From Phytopythium helicoides (taxonomy: Eukaryota; Oomycota; Peronosporomycetes; Pythiales; Pythiaceae), in contig JANFNE010000075.1 of NCBI GenBank assembly GCA_024867545.1, forward strand, positions 1 to 64,000: DNA of 64,000 nucleotides, in the 5' to 3' direction. This document shows positions 42,101-51,524 of this stretch, piece after piece. Within the stretch, counting starts at the first letter, position 1. Every line of letters begins with the position of its first letter. The translations under genes and the position numbers were made by a program. The notes under the pieces were generated by a model. It worked only from the letters and a program-made list of their open reading frames with translations. It did not search any database and was not told the DNA's origin.

Positions 42101-42572
42101 GCTCCACACGACCGTGCGTGCACTGGACGGCTGCTTCGTGCACGATACTGACGGATTTATGGAGAAGGAGCGCTTCGATGCCGTTATGACGCCGCTAGTG
42201 AACCTTTTCGACGTGCTCAAGGTGGACCGTTCGGATGCAACGCGCACTTTTGTGTTTGAGAGCGTCGCGACGACGCTGGCGAACTTAGCTTGGGCCGCCA
42301 AGAATGACTTGCTGTGGAAGCCTATGCACTACGCGGTGCTGATGAAGTCTCGCGGCGACGTGCCTGCGATCCGCCTGGCAGCGCTCAAGACGGTTGAGAA
42401 GTGCTACCAGGTGATCGGCGACGAGTTCCTTGCCATGCTGCCCGAGAGCATCCCGTTCCTCGCGGAGCTGATGGAGGACACGGACGCTGAAGTTGAGCGC
42501 ACGTGCCACGAGGTCATCAAGCAGATCGAGGACATTTCGGGCGAGTCGCTCGACCAGTACCTGACCTCTTAG
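36168..42572 (+). CDS. UTP10: U3 snoRNP/SSU processome protein UTP10 (HEATR1)
   Basis: Nucleolar scaffold of the small-subunit processome needed for 18S rRNA processing and Pol I transcription. Single exon of 2134 residues; human HEATR1 has 2144. The start (MVSTLASQLQQLR) and the segments FLVRRYEIHRYNVDAVM and LPYHESKWF-like SYHESKWFGRMV match the family N terminus. HEAT-type helical repeats fill most of the chain. The BP28CT domain lies near residues 1815-1910. Acidic low-complexity stretches sit near 1383-1405, 1457-1470 and 1935-1965, the last next to a Lys-rich PPAKKSKL that could be a nuclear signal. The lack of introns over 6.4 kb and one clean frame speak for good base quality here. 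Confidence 0.93.
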   Translation: MVSTLASQLQQLREGGAGSKQKAVSFLYDEREAARVDDETVYNVAWNGLLELQQLDARLDALVTGDEQVARLFSRQRIHFHRAQIAKLEDAELDAALAKVLDALSGFFLLGATHKVLEFLVRRYEIHRYNVDAVMAVIISYHESKWFGRMVRLLHIHDTRWEFLLKAKQTGEPLLRAALVQRAHDENSVLRFIFDAAKRIGAANPKLISLYTMVTLELLERETPLREQTLRWLIPQLLTALKATKVPELQSSAYMIVTKLASKSSLTEQVVSTIVKSLLKHAQPGGAQMNALLCVMFVIQSQTSFAFSKSTVKYLTQIDNVPDLITEATASYDSARFLQLLTAFLAQEVAASDDDHCRFLVTLVESVPIAQETIEDLVASLIAIAQNENFDGESNRVAAISTVLAALGKQHMTAVDSTVNSILQNQRSESTDKKAKKALSEFLTATFSSVANSAHFVPSNTNAATSLALALDHPTEHIRYQALVSLEKKYQAQSESPAPILESGDVLLRRLQDDSERIVKFISTSSLGELLVSLTPRKKAFSSIVQTVHKWAAKGAGSVTVLEAVVGFALENFRAKIASTDFDDRFITLFIASVSRGVSSVTWARVAPWIATLKTHPFSAASGRVVKLLDGKSDESIEVVVAGEFGKTLAENVQALLPFCLRWSKVSEVNTSALTPFLIQVLRSARSHATPNDVVALDQALRAVAKKELRDVYESADRSATNAYAVKTAQALCEACNYSLYTSSRSEFDACVATLLQSPAHLFILLQAELIGLFHDDLETELLPTLARLATASSNDVFEVLSKTRALDIICAALEDAGYSTDKEIKQVTHIVPVVLVSLGDLEQPVRQSAVACLERWLASSSSIVSGKKTTSLKSLQVLHSAGVFLLKAKQDIVMDSNAVNVRCAMYGSEVRSGSAAFYQLLMEFVSSASADELVIAVKLLGLLSSVKEGSFWKQSLDFFEQTLAGFTGDNSASTSLLSSLIAHYLDVDVAVLPTKAKNATPKVSKEFFDALMGVLNVDGSRLSSLQTLQIFALSHLSRGYFEELDNVAQYALVGRLLRLLMIAEEAVATKLIASLNSLPIDSAIFVSLIAEAINGTADLARLSCILEVLSIKVDSEGPHAIVYENDELSKRALLNALGSVLSLFCASEQEKTVTQYMLQILFQCLRRVCDNGNAVVETDGAVVTVSKRGKQAPSTADPEALVKNTLACLSRESTSPATRNEALLFVSALVNLYPASVLRSLDGVLSFVGAGSIRQEDEYTFHVLETIIKSVVPHILQSSNGEVKISTQQFLSIFVSAFEQIPVTKRLALFQALVTTLGPEQHLAYCVALLLQRASTSTENDESHEQFAHSLCISFGCIVQISSTVKILRLARDLVPFVVDESDTDTDDMDDDEDESELPSDPTYEPLAVAAEVSQNKAAARKLNSLLVSFVASHLQSRELHRMILTFQSAMKVNNEEEEEDDENDGDAVLQQNYLMLAQVVLLYFRRVAHEQSAHDNDGFWAKLAASSMEILASLQQLLSTPGFVAVISELLHHDNSLVRKKAMQLFNERLQNDRASLSSGEELLFIDMLDELNTILQNADGNENSMNIQTALLSVDILARNFAAQHTKRFQAVLPTLVKYVNVDVARASTTVLHIMGCAFVALSSVCRAVGPIVFPLLPTFFPKLLAGIDYCSTTNAQAGSEDAVASISGVKTVLQCLLTALEVFTEKIPQFLAPYLSKVIQTLLAPALVSTSVTNTSISMSVDCCLLNLTNHLELRQLLPSLFGAYDHALTLGDSSVEKLFSVVATVVGSLDSSSLRQYLPNFARFFVTALDIRRVHASKLEDLEQVEDEILECFVQFVLKLSEKQLKPLFLKVSEWVQQPASGGRRRSANLDRRIAFSKLMVKLSERLRGIFVPYYAHVMEFLISGLVDSREVLTRKPSRRSAEEDAASSSEDDDDDFFTRDESEQPPAKKSKLTSGESDVDAEKKEREALTLLLHTTVRALDGCFVHDTDGFMEKERFDAVMTPLVNLFDVLKVDRSDATRTFVFESVATTLANLAWAAKNDLLWKPMHYAVLMKSRGDVPAIRLAALKTVEKCYQVIGDEFLAMLPESIPFLAELMEDTDAEVERTCHEVIKQIEDISGESLDQYLTS

Positions 42573-42797
42573 ATGTGTCACGTGCATGTATCCATCCAAC
42601 TAGAACCAAAATGTACTGTTCGTTTGCTTGACTAGGACGCGTTTGGCCTGACTGCTCACTATCCACTCTGGCAGGTCCATCCAACCAGCAGCGCATGGGA
42701 AGCTATGGCGTTCACCACACCGCGCATCCGTTCTGGAAGGTTCCACGTGCCACCTCACCACCGCCTCAATTTTCGGACCGGATCCTTGCCGCACACC

Positions 42798-45700
42798 ATG
42801 ACGGCCTCTGCGCGCTCGCGCCGCGCGCCGGCGGACGGCCCGGAGCCTCGCGCAGGCGCCTCGATATGGAGATGGGCAGCCGTGGCGCTTGCCGCCGCCG
42901 CACTGGGCGCCGTGGCGGGCGCGCGGTGGCTGGAGACGAGCGCGCGCTTCGACAACATCGGCAACGTGGCGAGCGACGCGTTCCTGTCGTACGGACCCGT
43001 CGACGTGGTGTACACGTGGGTGAACGGCACGGACCCGCGCTGGAAGGCGGAGAAGGACTTCTGGCACAAGCACTGGATCGCGTCGCTCACGGGGCAGCCG
43101 CTGCCCAAGCCCACCGACAAGGACCTGTCGGGCATCAAGGGCAAGGACGACTCCAACTCGGACAACCGCTTCCGCGACAACGAGGAGCTGCGCTACTCGC
43201 TGCGCTCCATCGAGAAGTACGCGCCGTGGGTGCGCCATGTGTACATCGTCACGGACGGACAGATCCCGTCCTGGCTAGACATCGACTCGCCGCGTCTCAC
43301 GGTCGTGCCGCACCGCGCCATCTTCCAGAACGCCTCCCACCTCCCCGTATTCTCGTCGCCCGCCATCGAGTGGAACCTCGACAACATCCCGGGACTCTCT
43401 GAGTGGTTCCTCTATTTCAACGACGACGTGTTTCTCGGCGCGCCGGTCTTTCCCGAGGACTTTGTCAGCCAGCGAGGCGTGCAGAAGGCGTACTTTGCGT
43501 GGGAGGCGCCACTCTGCTCGCCCAACTGCTGGCATCAATCGCTGCAGAACGGCCGTTGTGACCGCGAATGCAACGTTACGGCCTGCGATTTTGACATGGG
43601 CGACTGCGGCTGCGACGTCGACCCGCTGGATGGCAGTGTGACGTGCGATATGGACAAGATCGCGAGTATTCAGGAGCAAACGCCACGTGCACCCCACATC
43701 GCTAGCCACCTGTGCCAGGGTCGCTGCCACTTTTCCTGGCTCGGAAATGGGCATTGCGACCGCTCGTGCAACATCAGTAGCTGCGGTTTTGATGGAGGAG
43801 ATTGTGGTGTGCAGGGGATGGATGGTGCGAGCCGTGGTGCTGGAGCCGCAAGTGTGCTCCAGGATCTTTTTTCAGCCGATATCCGCGCGAACGAAACGCT
43901 GGTGCACGTCCCACTGACTGTGAACGCGACGTATTTGAACCTGACAAACGTTTTTGGCGCTGACGGATCTGTTTTCGAGGCCACTCATGACAACATCAAC
44001 CTTATCCGGCATGCCTCACTGCTAGAGCAAGATATGCTGCTCGTGCTCGTTTTCGGTCGGGAAGAGGAGACTGGAGACCCGATGACAAGTAGCGCCACGC
44101 TGTCTATCATCGGCGAGGATGTGAATGGCACCGAATTGCAGCTTGAAGTATCCCTTGTGCGTGGCAACAAACGTGTGGATACAGTCGTCGTAAAGAACGA
44201 AACGACAATTGAAGCAGCCAAGTCCGTACCCCAGCGTCGAAGCTTTCGTCGACGTCGGCGCGCCGAGATCGAGCAAGAAGCGCTCGCTCAGATGCTGCCG
44301 AAAGAGCTAAACGACAGTATCAGTGGCGGATATTCAACGTTCCAAAACACTACGATCCGACCGCGTAACATTCGCCTTCCATTTGGGTTCCGCCAGGCAG
44401 TGTTTGCGTCTCGCAAAGTCACAAATCAGAATGGTACAGACTTCGACATCACCCCACAGATGGAGCCGTTCCTGTTGGATGTATTTCTTCCATTCAACGT
44501 CACAGGAAAGAAACTAAAAGACGGTGATGTACTTCAGCTCGGTTGGTCGACGCAGTTGCGCGTGCACTCGGATGATGAAGAAGATGACTTGGATTGGAAG
44601 GATGTGCAGTCATGTCGTCTACGCATGCCAAAGAAGAAGCCGAGTTCCGACGCGATCCCTGTTACTGAAGTTCAGCCAACTGAAAAGGCAAAGCAGGTGG
44701 AGGTGGTTGTTGATGCTGATGGCGTCAAGAACTTTGCTGCTGATCTACTGAAGGGTCTACAGCAGGGAGCTGACTCAGATTTGGCGAAGGAGATTCAGGA
44801 GGCACTTGCACTAGAAGAAGAGCGCCAAAAGCAGACCAAAGCAGACCAAGAGGCAAAACCAATTGAGGAACAGAAACGACCTGTTGACGACATGGAGAAG
44901 GACGATGGAATTCCCAAGTGTGAGCTTGTTGAGCACTTTGATGGAATGATAACTCGCCGTGGTGTTCGTGTTTTCATCCGGCTTCCCCCATATGATGTGT
45001 TGACTTCGTCTGAAGTGACGGAGGAAGTCGACGGTACGTCTGCTACTCCAGTCGCGTCCTCAGGATCGGAAAAGATTCAAGACGGCAGCGAGACGACTGT
45101 TGTAGACGCTATCGAGGAAAATGTTAGCGAAGACAGAGTGGCACATCACCCGCAAGTGATAGATGGCAGTGTCTGTTTCTTCGATGCTGAGCGTCAAGAG
45201 CCGAAACGCTACTGCTTCTCGCTCGCTTTGGGTATGCATCATCCTTACGAGCAGCAAGTCGTACATGTACCGTCGCTTCTTCGGGACCCGAACGCTGATC
45301 GTGTCATTGTTCCTTATCAACCTTATACGGGGAACAATTCGAATTTCCTTGAGCTTGAGAACTACTGCATCGACGTGACTCTCCGAGATGCTGGATTTGT
45401 CTCGGCGCTATGCGGAAAGGATGAAGTGCCGGTGCATATCCCTACGGAGAGTGCCGAGAGCAAGCAGCGATCAAAAGAGCGAGAAGGACGGCGTCTTGCG
45501 TGCGAGGCTCAGCGCCGACGTCTTGCCTCGAAGAAAAAGGACCAAGAAGACGGCAAGACGGATGACGAGGCTCCTTCTGGCGTTGCTTCAACCATCAAGC
45601 AGACGGCCAGCAAGATCCTTGCTCGCGTGTACACGATCCTGGGACTTTCGACTATCGAGCCTGCAACAGAAGACCCCGAACTTGTCGCGTATCATGATGT

Positions 45701-46763
45701 GTGCGATCCAGATGCTCTTGAGGCTGAAGATTCAAAGCCCAAGGCAGCGGAGCAGCCGGCTGCGCTACTGTCGAAGGACACGTTCGGTGACTCTCTGCGC
45801 TTCGTCAACAAGCTTTACAGCCGAGTGTTTGGAAAAGGTTCGACGCGCCGACGAGTCCCTTCACACATGCCTTTCATGCTCAAGCGACAGTATATTCGTG
45901 AGATCAAGACGCATTGGGACGTCGAAACAAACGCAACGTCAGCACATCGGTTCCGGCATCCAGAGGACATGCAATTCAGCTTTTCTTACTTTCACTACTT
46001 GCTGAATCGTGACAAGCTGGTCAAGCCGACGCTCGAGCAGATTTGGCGCGAATACCTGGACGCGAACCGCAACGGTATTCTGGACGAGAACGAGCTGCTG
46101 ACCGTTGCAAGTCTGGCGTACGGGAACTATCCACCCGACTCGTTCGTGGACGAGACGCGTGAGTGTCTGCAGCCCGAGAAACGCGAAAAGGTTCGCGAGG
46201 TCCCGACAGCTGAGGGCACAGTGCGCTTGTCGGAGACGCTGACGCCGTACATGACGATCAAGAACCTCGAAGGCTGCAATGACCTGGTCGAGCGTCTGCT
46301 CAAAAACGTGCGCCGAGAAAAGCTCGCAGAGCTCATGTCCGAAGACGAGGTGACATTCCACATGCTAAGCGACAACTTTAAGTTTGCATGGAACCAGATG
46401 CTGGGCACGCGAGCGCGCCGCACCAAGTTTGTGTGCATCAACGACGATATGAAGTTCCCGACGCCATCTGTGAGCCAGATCCTGCACGAGCTATTCCTTA
46501 GCATCTGGCCGAAGCGCTCGCAATTCGAGCTGCCGTTCCACCTCAAGAACCGCTACTCGCACATTGACGAGGTCGCCAAGGCTCGTGCTCGTCGCAATGC
46601 AATTCTCGGCGGTATTGCTGGCATTGCACTGCTTGTGGCGTTCATCTTCCGCAAGGCATTGCTGTCGTTCTTTGGTTTCCACGACATTGCGCGTGCTCGC
46701 GCAGCGTCAGCATCGCAGCTACAGCGGGAAATTGATGAGCAGGACGAGGAAACGAACGAGTGA
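42798..46763 (+). CDS. GNPTAB: Stealth-type GlcNAc-1-phosphotransferase alpha/beta
   Basis: In animals this Golgi enzyme puts GlcNAc-phosphate on mannose of lysosomal hydrolases. Single exon, 1321 residues. Order of parts: short cytosolic tail, membrane anchor (about 25-44), Stealth CR1 VDVVYTWVNGTDP (68-80), CR2 with RFRDNEELRYSLRSIEKY and FLYFNDDVFLG (about 124-225), and two Notch-like LNR modules (CSPNCWHQ..GDCG and CQGRCHFSW..GDCG). A long variable middle follows, then CR3 (from RRVPSHMPFMLKR, near 1018), an EF-hand DANRNGILDENEL (near 1090), CR4 RTKFVCINDDMKFP (near 1211), and a C-terminal membrane anchor. The frame extends to ATG 42705; 42798 is preferred because the anchor then follows a normal short tail. 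Confidence 0.92.
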   Translation: MTASARSRRAPADGPEPRAGASIWRWAAVALAAAALGAVAGARWLETSARFDNIGNVASDAFLSYGPVDVVYTWVNGTDPRWKAEKDFWHKHWIASLTGQPLPKPTDKDLSGIKGKDDSNSDNRFRDNEELRYSLRSIEKYAPWVRHVYIVTDGQIPSWLDIDSPRLTVVPHRAIFQNASHLPVFSSPAIEWNLDNIPGLSEWFLYFNDDVFLGAPVFPEDFVSQRGVQKAYFAWEAPLCSPNCWHQSLQNGRCDRECNVTACDFDMGDCGCDVDPLDGSVTCDMDKIASIQEQTPRAPHIASHLCQGRCHFSWLGNGHCDRSCNISSCGFDGGDCGVQGMDGASRGAGAASVLQDLFSADIRANETLVHVPLTVNATYLNLTNVFGADGSVFEATHDNINLIRHASLLEQDMLLVLVFGREEETGDPMTSSATLSIIGEDVNGTELQLEVSLVRGNKRVDTVVVKNETTIEAAKSVPQRRSFRRRRRAEIEQEALAQMLPKELNDSISGGYSTFQNTTIRPRNIRLPFGFRQAVFASRKVTNQNGTDFDITPQMEPFLLDVFLPFNVTGKKLKDGDVLQLGWSTQLRVHSDDEEDDLDWKDVQSCRLRMPKKKPSSDAIPVTEVQPTEKAKQVEVVVDADGVKNFAADLLKGLQQGADSDLAKEIQEALALEEERQKQTKADQEAKPIEEQKRPVDDMEKDDGIPKCELVEHFDGMITRRGVRVFIRLPPYDVLTSSEVTEEVDGTSATPVASSGSEKIQDGSETTVVDAIEENVSEDRVAHHPQVIDGSVCFFDAERQEPKRYCFSLALGMHHPYEQQVVHVPSLLRDPNADRVIVPYQPYTGNNSNFLELENYCIDVTLRDAGFVSALCGKDEVPVHIPTESAESKQRSKEREGRRLACEAQRRRLASKKKDQEDGKTDDEAPSGVASTIKQTASKILARVYTILGLSTIEPATEDPELVAYHDVCDPDALEAEDSKPKAAEQPAALLSKDTFGDSLRFVNKLYSRVFGKGSTRRRVPSHMPFMLKRQYIREIKTHWDVETNATSAHRFRHPEDMQFSFSYFHYLLNRDKLVKPTLEQIWREYLDANRNGILDENELLTVASLAYGNYPPDSFVDETRECLQPEKREKVREVPTAEGTVRLSETLTPYMTIKNLEGCNDLVERLLKNVRREKLAELMSEDEVTFHMLSDNFKFAWNQMLGTRARRTKFVCINDDMKFPTPSVSQILHELFLSIWPKRSQFELPFHLKNRYSHIDEVAKARARRNAILGGIAGIALLVAFIFRKALLSFFGFHDIARARAASASQLQREIDEQDEETNE

Positions 46764-47051
46764 GTGAGGTTGTAAAGACCAAGGAAAAAAGGTGTGATTC
46801 AAATTCTTCTGCGGGGGTGTTTATGTCTTTCTTGGAAGGTTCACGCGTCCGGGCGGAGATATTGCTGCTATACAGACATACATTAGGCGCTCACCCCTGC
46901 CTGATTCAGGTCTCGTACTCGAGCAACGGTTCGTCGAACGGACTGGAACTTGCTGAAGGACTAGTCAGGGGCTGCTCAACGCATAGATAATGAGCGGCTG
47001 CGAGGGACAACTAGGAGCTGCTCGCCGATCGGTTGGTCGCTGGTCGAAAAT

Positions 47052-47741
47052 CTAATACACGTCAGGCGGCTGCTGTTGGCTGTACGACGAGCTGGTGCTC
47101 GTCTGCAGGTGCACGCGCAGAGTGTAATTGGCCTGCTCCAGCCGCTTAATGTGCTCGGCGGCCTGCGTCGCAAGGCCCTTGAGCATGGCGCTCTCCTGCT
47201 GTGCCTCTTCCTTCTGCTGGTTCTGGATGGTGATGGCGCGCTTCAGCAGTCGGTTCTCGCCGTGCAGGCGCTCCACGTCCTTGTCCTGGTGCTGCAGTCG
47301 CTCGTGCACCGCCATGAGCTCCTGGCGCAGACGCTGGAACTCCCCGTCTCGCTTCATGATGTACTGCTCATACTCCGTTCTGCACCGCACCCAACGGTGA
47401 GTTAGCACCTCCGATGCCTACACTCCGTCCGTGGCCGCGCACGCACCGTATCCGCGCAATCTCGGCCTGCTTCTTCTGCTCAAAAAACTCGAGCTGCCTC
47501 TGTGAGTACTTGGGAGCGTCCACAGACACCTCCGCGGCGCCTTCCTCGGTGCCTCCAGCCGCGTCGACTCCTCGGAAGCGCTTCTTCCGCGAGACGTCGA
47601 AGTCGAACGCGTCGGTAGGCGCCAGCAGCCGCGACCGCTTCTTCAGGCCCTCGGGGTACACTGCGGGGGCGTCAGAGCTTCCAGTCGGCCTCACACACAC
47701 GCAGCGCCGTACGAACCTGGCGACGCAGCGATGGACGCCAT
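47052..47741 (-). CDS. Coiled-coil protein of unknown function
   Basis: Three exons, 47741-47717, 47660-47447 and 47379-47052, give 188 residues. The first exon is only 25 bp (MASIAASP), but the splice sites (gttcgt..cccgcag and gtgcgt..gtgcag) keep the frame. The N-terminal third is basic (LKKRSRLL, SRKKRFRG), followed by SQRQLEFFEQKKQAEIARI and a long heptad-like coiled coil to about residue 165 with ENRLLKRAITIQNQQ. The C terminus is Ser/Gln-rich. The basic part could be a nuclear signal. I do not recognise a named family. Confidence 0.72.
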
Positions 47742-48183
47742 TGCTCTCGGATTCCTCGGCTTCTAGAGCGACTTTAGGGCCGCAAGCGGGCTCGTTCGAC
47801 GCGCAGAGACCTGGGGATCCAGAGGATGAGGGGGGAGGGAGCCTCCGACGCGAACTGGGGGCGCGGCGGGCGGGCGGACGCGGCAGCACCTCGCACTCCT
47901 GCGCAGGCGTTTCCTTCTATAGAAGTGGAGAGGGAGGGCGGAAGGAGCGGGCTACGGGAGGGGCGACGTGTCTTTATTCGCCTATCCCCAACCAAATGCC
48001 GCTCTCGTCCTCGACACGTCATCTCTCCCCAAGAGTACATACAGTTTAGTAAGTACCGTAAGCATTCGCAAAAGTTCGCGACGCAATCTGAGACAAACCT
48101 TTCAGTTGTGTGCGACACACGAATGTTGTAGCAATCTTCAAGCATGTTCACTCAATCAAGCTGTCTGATTTTAGCGTGACGAG
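47742..48183. other. Intergenic region, nothing recognised
   Basis: 442 bp between two minus-strand genes: the promoter of the coiled-coil gene and the 3' end of the membrane protein gene. No gene is seen. Confidence 0.4.
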
Positions 48184-49954
48184 TTACTCGCCATTTTGAA
48201 GCTCTTCGTGGCGTTGATCCAGCCACTTGAATTGAAAAGTAAAGTCCGTGCCGTAGTGCTCCAGCCTCGACTGGACCGCGTACACCACCCACAACACGAG
48301 CTTGACTTGAGAGTTTTGCCACTGCGACTCGAGTACGAACGACAGTTGTCTGAGTGGCGAAAGTCCAAGTTTCCGACGCAAAAATACACAAAGCAGCAAG
48401 AACGACCCGAGCTCTAGAAGTGCGTAGGCAATAATCGATGCGATCTGGTAGAAGTGCTGCTCTTCCGTAATGTCTTGAAACATCTCGAAATACTTGCGAT
48501 TTGGTAGGCGATAGATTGCTGCCAAGTAGAGCGCTGAGGTGCAGTGAGTATCACGGTTAGACGTTCCACTTTTGTATTCATGGGGCCACAGCAATCTCCA
48601 TACCATACACTGTCGGAACGACCACCTCGATAAACTCGACGAGCAGGAGAAATTCAGCGATATGTAATAACCGAAGAATCAGCTCGAGACATTTTTGTCT
48701 GTCGGGAGAAGAAAGTACCATGATCCCCTGCGGGTTGTGTTGATTAAACGTGGGCTGGTTGGCAGTCAATGCACATGGTATCACACAGGACTGGCAGCTG
48801 CTTAGTTCGAAAGTAGGCATCACTGTCCTATCCGAACAAGACTTTGCGACCCCACGTACTGAAGTCGACTTTGCGTTGCTGAGTAGTTGAATATCGGATT
48901 TGACACGAATTCTTGGGTGAGAAATCTTTGAGGACTTTTCAGCCTCCCAAATCGCTGCGGCTAGGTTCAGCAGTGAGAATGGCTGGTGATTACTCTGCAT
49001 CGGGTGCACCAAGCTCTTCTGCTTCGTTTTGCTCCCCAAGTCGATATCCCCGATGGTTCCTTGTAGCTCTTGGAGCACTTTGTTGACATGAAATAGTGCC
49101 AAAGCCGATTCTGCTAAATCCATCAACACAAAGAACACTGTGTTGGTCGTGGATCGCGCTCCATTCATGCACCACGAAACAAAAAGTACGTGGTAGATGT
49201 CAGCATTGAGCACGACCATGTCAGACTTCAGGTCTGGTTTATTGCGAAACATGTGCCCAATCACACTCTTGACCACACGCTTGATTACAGGAAGCAAGAA
49301 GGCAAACAGAATTTGCCAATCATTCTTGATGCGGACGAATGCAAAAGCATAGGCAGGGTAGACGTATGTAACTAGCAGTTGAATGCATACTACGAGAATA
49401 TAATTGATGAGATCATAGCGCTCGGTTGGGTTGTGACGAAGAAAGGTACCCCACGAGAGCAGCATTCCAGCCGTAAAGATCGTGGAAGTTACAGGCGATC
49501 CAACCAGTAGAGTTAGAGGGACTGGAAATCCTATGGCACTCGACAGACAACGCAGATATGCAACCGTCCCAAATGCCGAAGTGCACGATACCGCAAACAA
49601 GCGAACATTCGACCTCGGTAATGCTGGTATAATAAGTCGGCATTGATAGAGCACAAGGAAGTCGATAACGACGACAAAGCAGAAGACTCGTCCAAAAAAC
49701 GGCAATGCATACTTGACTCCGAGTCGAGGATCATTCATGCGTATGCACTCGATTGCGAGTGTAATCAGCAGGCTTGGTAGCGGTGTTAGGGTCAGTATCG
49801 TCATGGCTCGCCATGCTGTTGTGCTGGCGTGGTAGAATTTCAACTGAAGCATGCGCTCGGTCGAAAATTGGCCGTGAAACTCGACCTGAACTCGTTTCCA
49901 CCATTCTACCGTCAGCGATAGCCATGATTGGACTGCTGAACTTGTCTTCTCCAT
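48184..49954 (-). CDS. Polytopic membrane protein of an uncharacterised oomycete-type family
   Basis: Two exons, 49954-48604 and 48533-48184, 566 residues. About ten hydrophobic segments: five or six between residues 50 and 260, one pair near 270-320, and three after residue 425. In between lies a soluble, Ser/Asn-rich region. The junction VVVPTVYALYLAAIYRLPNR joins two parts of one membrane segment. The N-terminal pattern (EFHGQFSTERMLQLKFYHASTT, shortened here) recalls a family seen repeatedly in oomycete genomes, from memory and without a named function. The frame is open further upstream but without a good ATG. Transport or signalling cannot be decided. Confidence 0.7.
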
Positions 49955-50254
49955 GAGGTCGCTGCAAGATGAGTTGTTGATATTTGTCGGATAATTGACT
50001 ATGAAGCGTCTGAGCACCTATTCTGGTCATTGGAAACTACTTTAGTCTGAACGTTGAATAACCACAGATTTGCTTCATCAAGGGCTAGTACAGTATCACA
50101 TCGATTGAAGAACTACACACTGCTAGCGTCGACTGCATCGAAGGTGATTAGAAGCGATGCAAAAGCTGCAAAGTACAAATGAGCTTCAGCGATCTGTCGG
50201 TCAAACATGTATTCATCTCCGCACAGCTCCGACCCACCTATTTGATGCACACGT
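49955..50254. other. Intergenic region, nothing recognised
   Basis: 300 bp between two minus-strand genes. Frames on both strands are short and featureless. Confidence 0.4.
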
Positions 50255-51430
50255 TCATGGCGCTTGCTCCAGTATCGCAACGACATCTTGGAAGCCTTTG
50301 CGTTTCGCAGAGTCCATAGGGGTTAGATCATCCTTGTCCTTCGCACTCACTGCCGCACCGTGGCGCACGAGGATCTCGACGCAATCGACACGATGCCACT
50401 CGACGGCACAGTGTAGCGGAGAACGCCGTAGTGATACCAGATTCGGGTCACCGCCGAATTCCAGCAGCGTCTTCAGAACCTGTGCGTGTCCGTTGGCAGC
50501 AGCGTAATACAATGCCGTGCACTTGTCGGCGTCAACCATGTTGACGTCCACGAGCTGTTTCTCGAGTAGCGAGCGAACAAACTCGGCCTTGCCCTCGACG
50601 GCCGCGTAGTGGAACGGGTGCCTCGCCATGACCTTGTCCACCATTTCGTGGCCGAATGGGTGCAAGGACACATCATACTTGACGAGGAGCTCCAAAAGCT
50701 CCACAGACCCATTGCCTGCCGCCTCGTGCCAGACAGTGACTCCCATGGCGTCCACCACGTGCTTTTCGGCGCCGTGATCCATCAGGAAGGCCCCAACACT
50801 CGCAAATCCGCCGGCAATTGCCTCGTGCAGTGGCGAGTGGCGCGTGCGGTTGCTCAGGTTGACGTCGGCGTGAGCCTCCAGCACCAGGAATCGCACCATC
50901 TCGTCGTGTCCATCCTGCGCGGCAATGTAGAGCGGCGTGACACCCATCTCGTTCTGCTCGTTCACATTGGCGCCGCAGTCGACGACGAAGTACCGCGCGA
51001 CGTCGACGAAGTTGCCCTTCACCGCGTACATGAGCGGCGTGCGTCCTCGCGTCGTGTGGCAGTCGACGAGCAGGCCAAAGTCAACGAGCAGTCTGCAGAC
51101 CTCCAGGTGTCCGTTGATCGCGGCCTCGTGCAGCGGCGTGCGCGCGTAGTTCCGCCTTCCCCCGGCCAGGTGTGGCTCTCCCGCGCCCAGGCGCAGCAGC
51201 TCGCTCACCATGTCGCTGTGGCCCTCGCTCGCCGCCAGGTGCAGCGCCGTGGAGCCATTGTGGTCCTGCGAGAGCTGCAGCAGGTCGCGCAGCTCGGCGT
51301 CCGCGAGCGCCGGCGGTTCCTGCAGCAGCGCCGACAGCGCAGCGACGTCGCCGGCCTTGGCGGTCGCCAGCAGGCGGCTGGCGCGGTCGGCGCCGCGCTG
51401 GTCCTTCCACTTGGATCGGCGGCGGCCCAT
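50255..51430 (-). CDS. Ankyrin-repeat protein (ten repeats)
   Basis: Single exon, 391 residues. After a basic start (MGRRRSKWKDQR) the chain is almost wholly ankyrin repeats, recognised by TALHLAA, TPLHEAA, TPLMYAV, TPLYIAA, SPLHEAI, TVWHEAA, HPFHYAA, TALYYAA, SPLHCAV and a degenerate TPMDSAK. No other domain or membrane segment is present. It is a protein-binding scaffold; the partner cannot be inferred. ATG 51430 is the first in frame and lies about 95 bp from the COX16 stop. Confidence 0.9.
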   Translation of the reverse strand: MGRRRSKWKDQRGADRASRLLATAKAGDVAALSALLQEPPALADAELRDLLQLSQDHNGSTALHLAASEGHSDMVSELLRLGAGEPHLAGGRRNYARTPLHEAAINGHLEVCRLLVDFGLLVDCHTTRGRTPLMYAVKGNFVDVARYFVVDCGANVNEQNEMGVTPLYIAAQDGHDEMVRFLVLEAHADVNLSNRTRHSPLHEAIAGGFASVGAFLMDHGAEKHVVDAMGVTVWHEAAGNGSVELLELLVKYDVSLHPFGHEMVDKVMARHPFHYAAVEGKAEFVRSLLEKQLVDVNMVDADKCTALYYAAANGHAQVLKTLLEFGGDPNLVSLRRSPLHCAVEWHRVDCVEILVRHGAAVSAKDKDDLTPMDSAKRKGFQDVVAILEQAP

Positions 51431-51524
51431 CCGCAGTCAAGCGACCACTAATTTTGCGTTGTGAGAAGGGACAGATCAAGCTCGACTGCATTGGCACCGC
51501 CTACATGTACTGCTAGCCTAGCGG

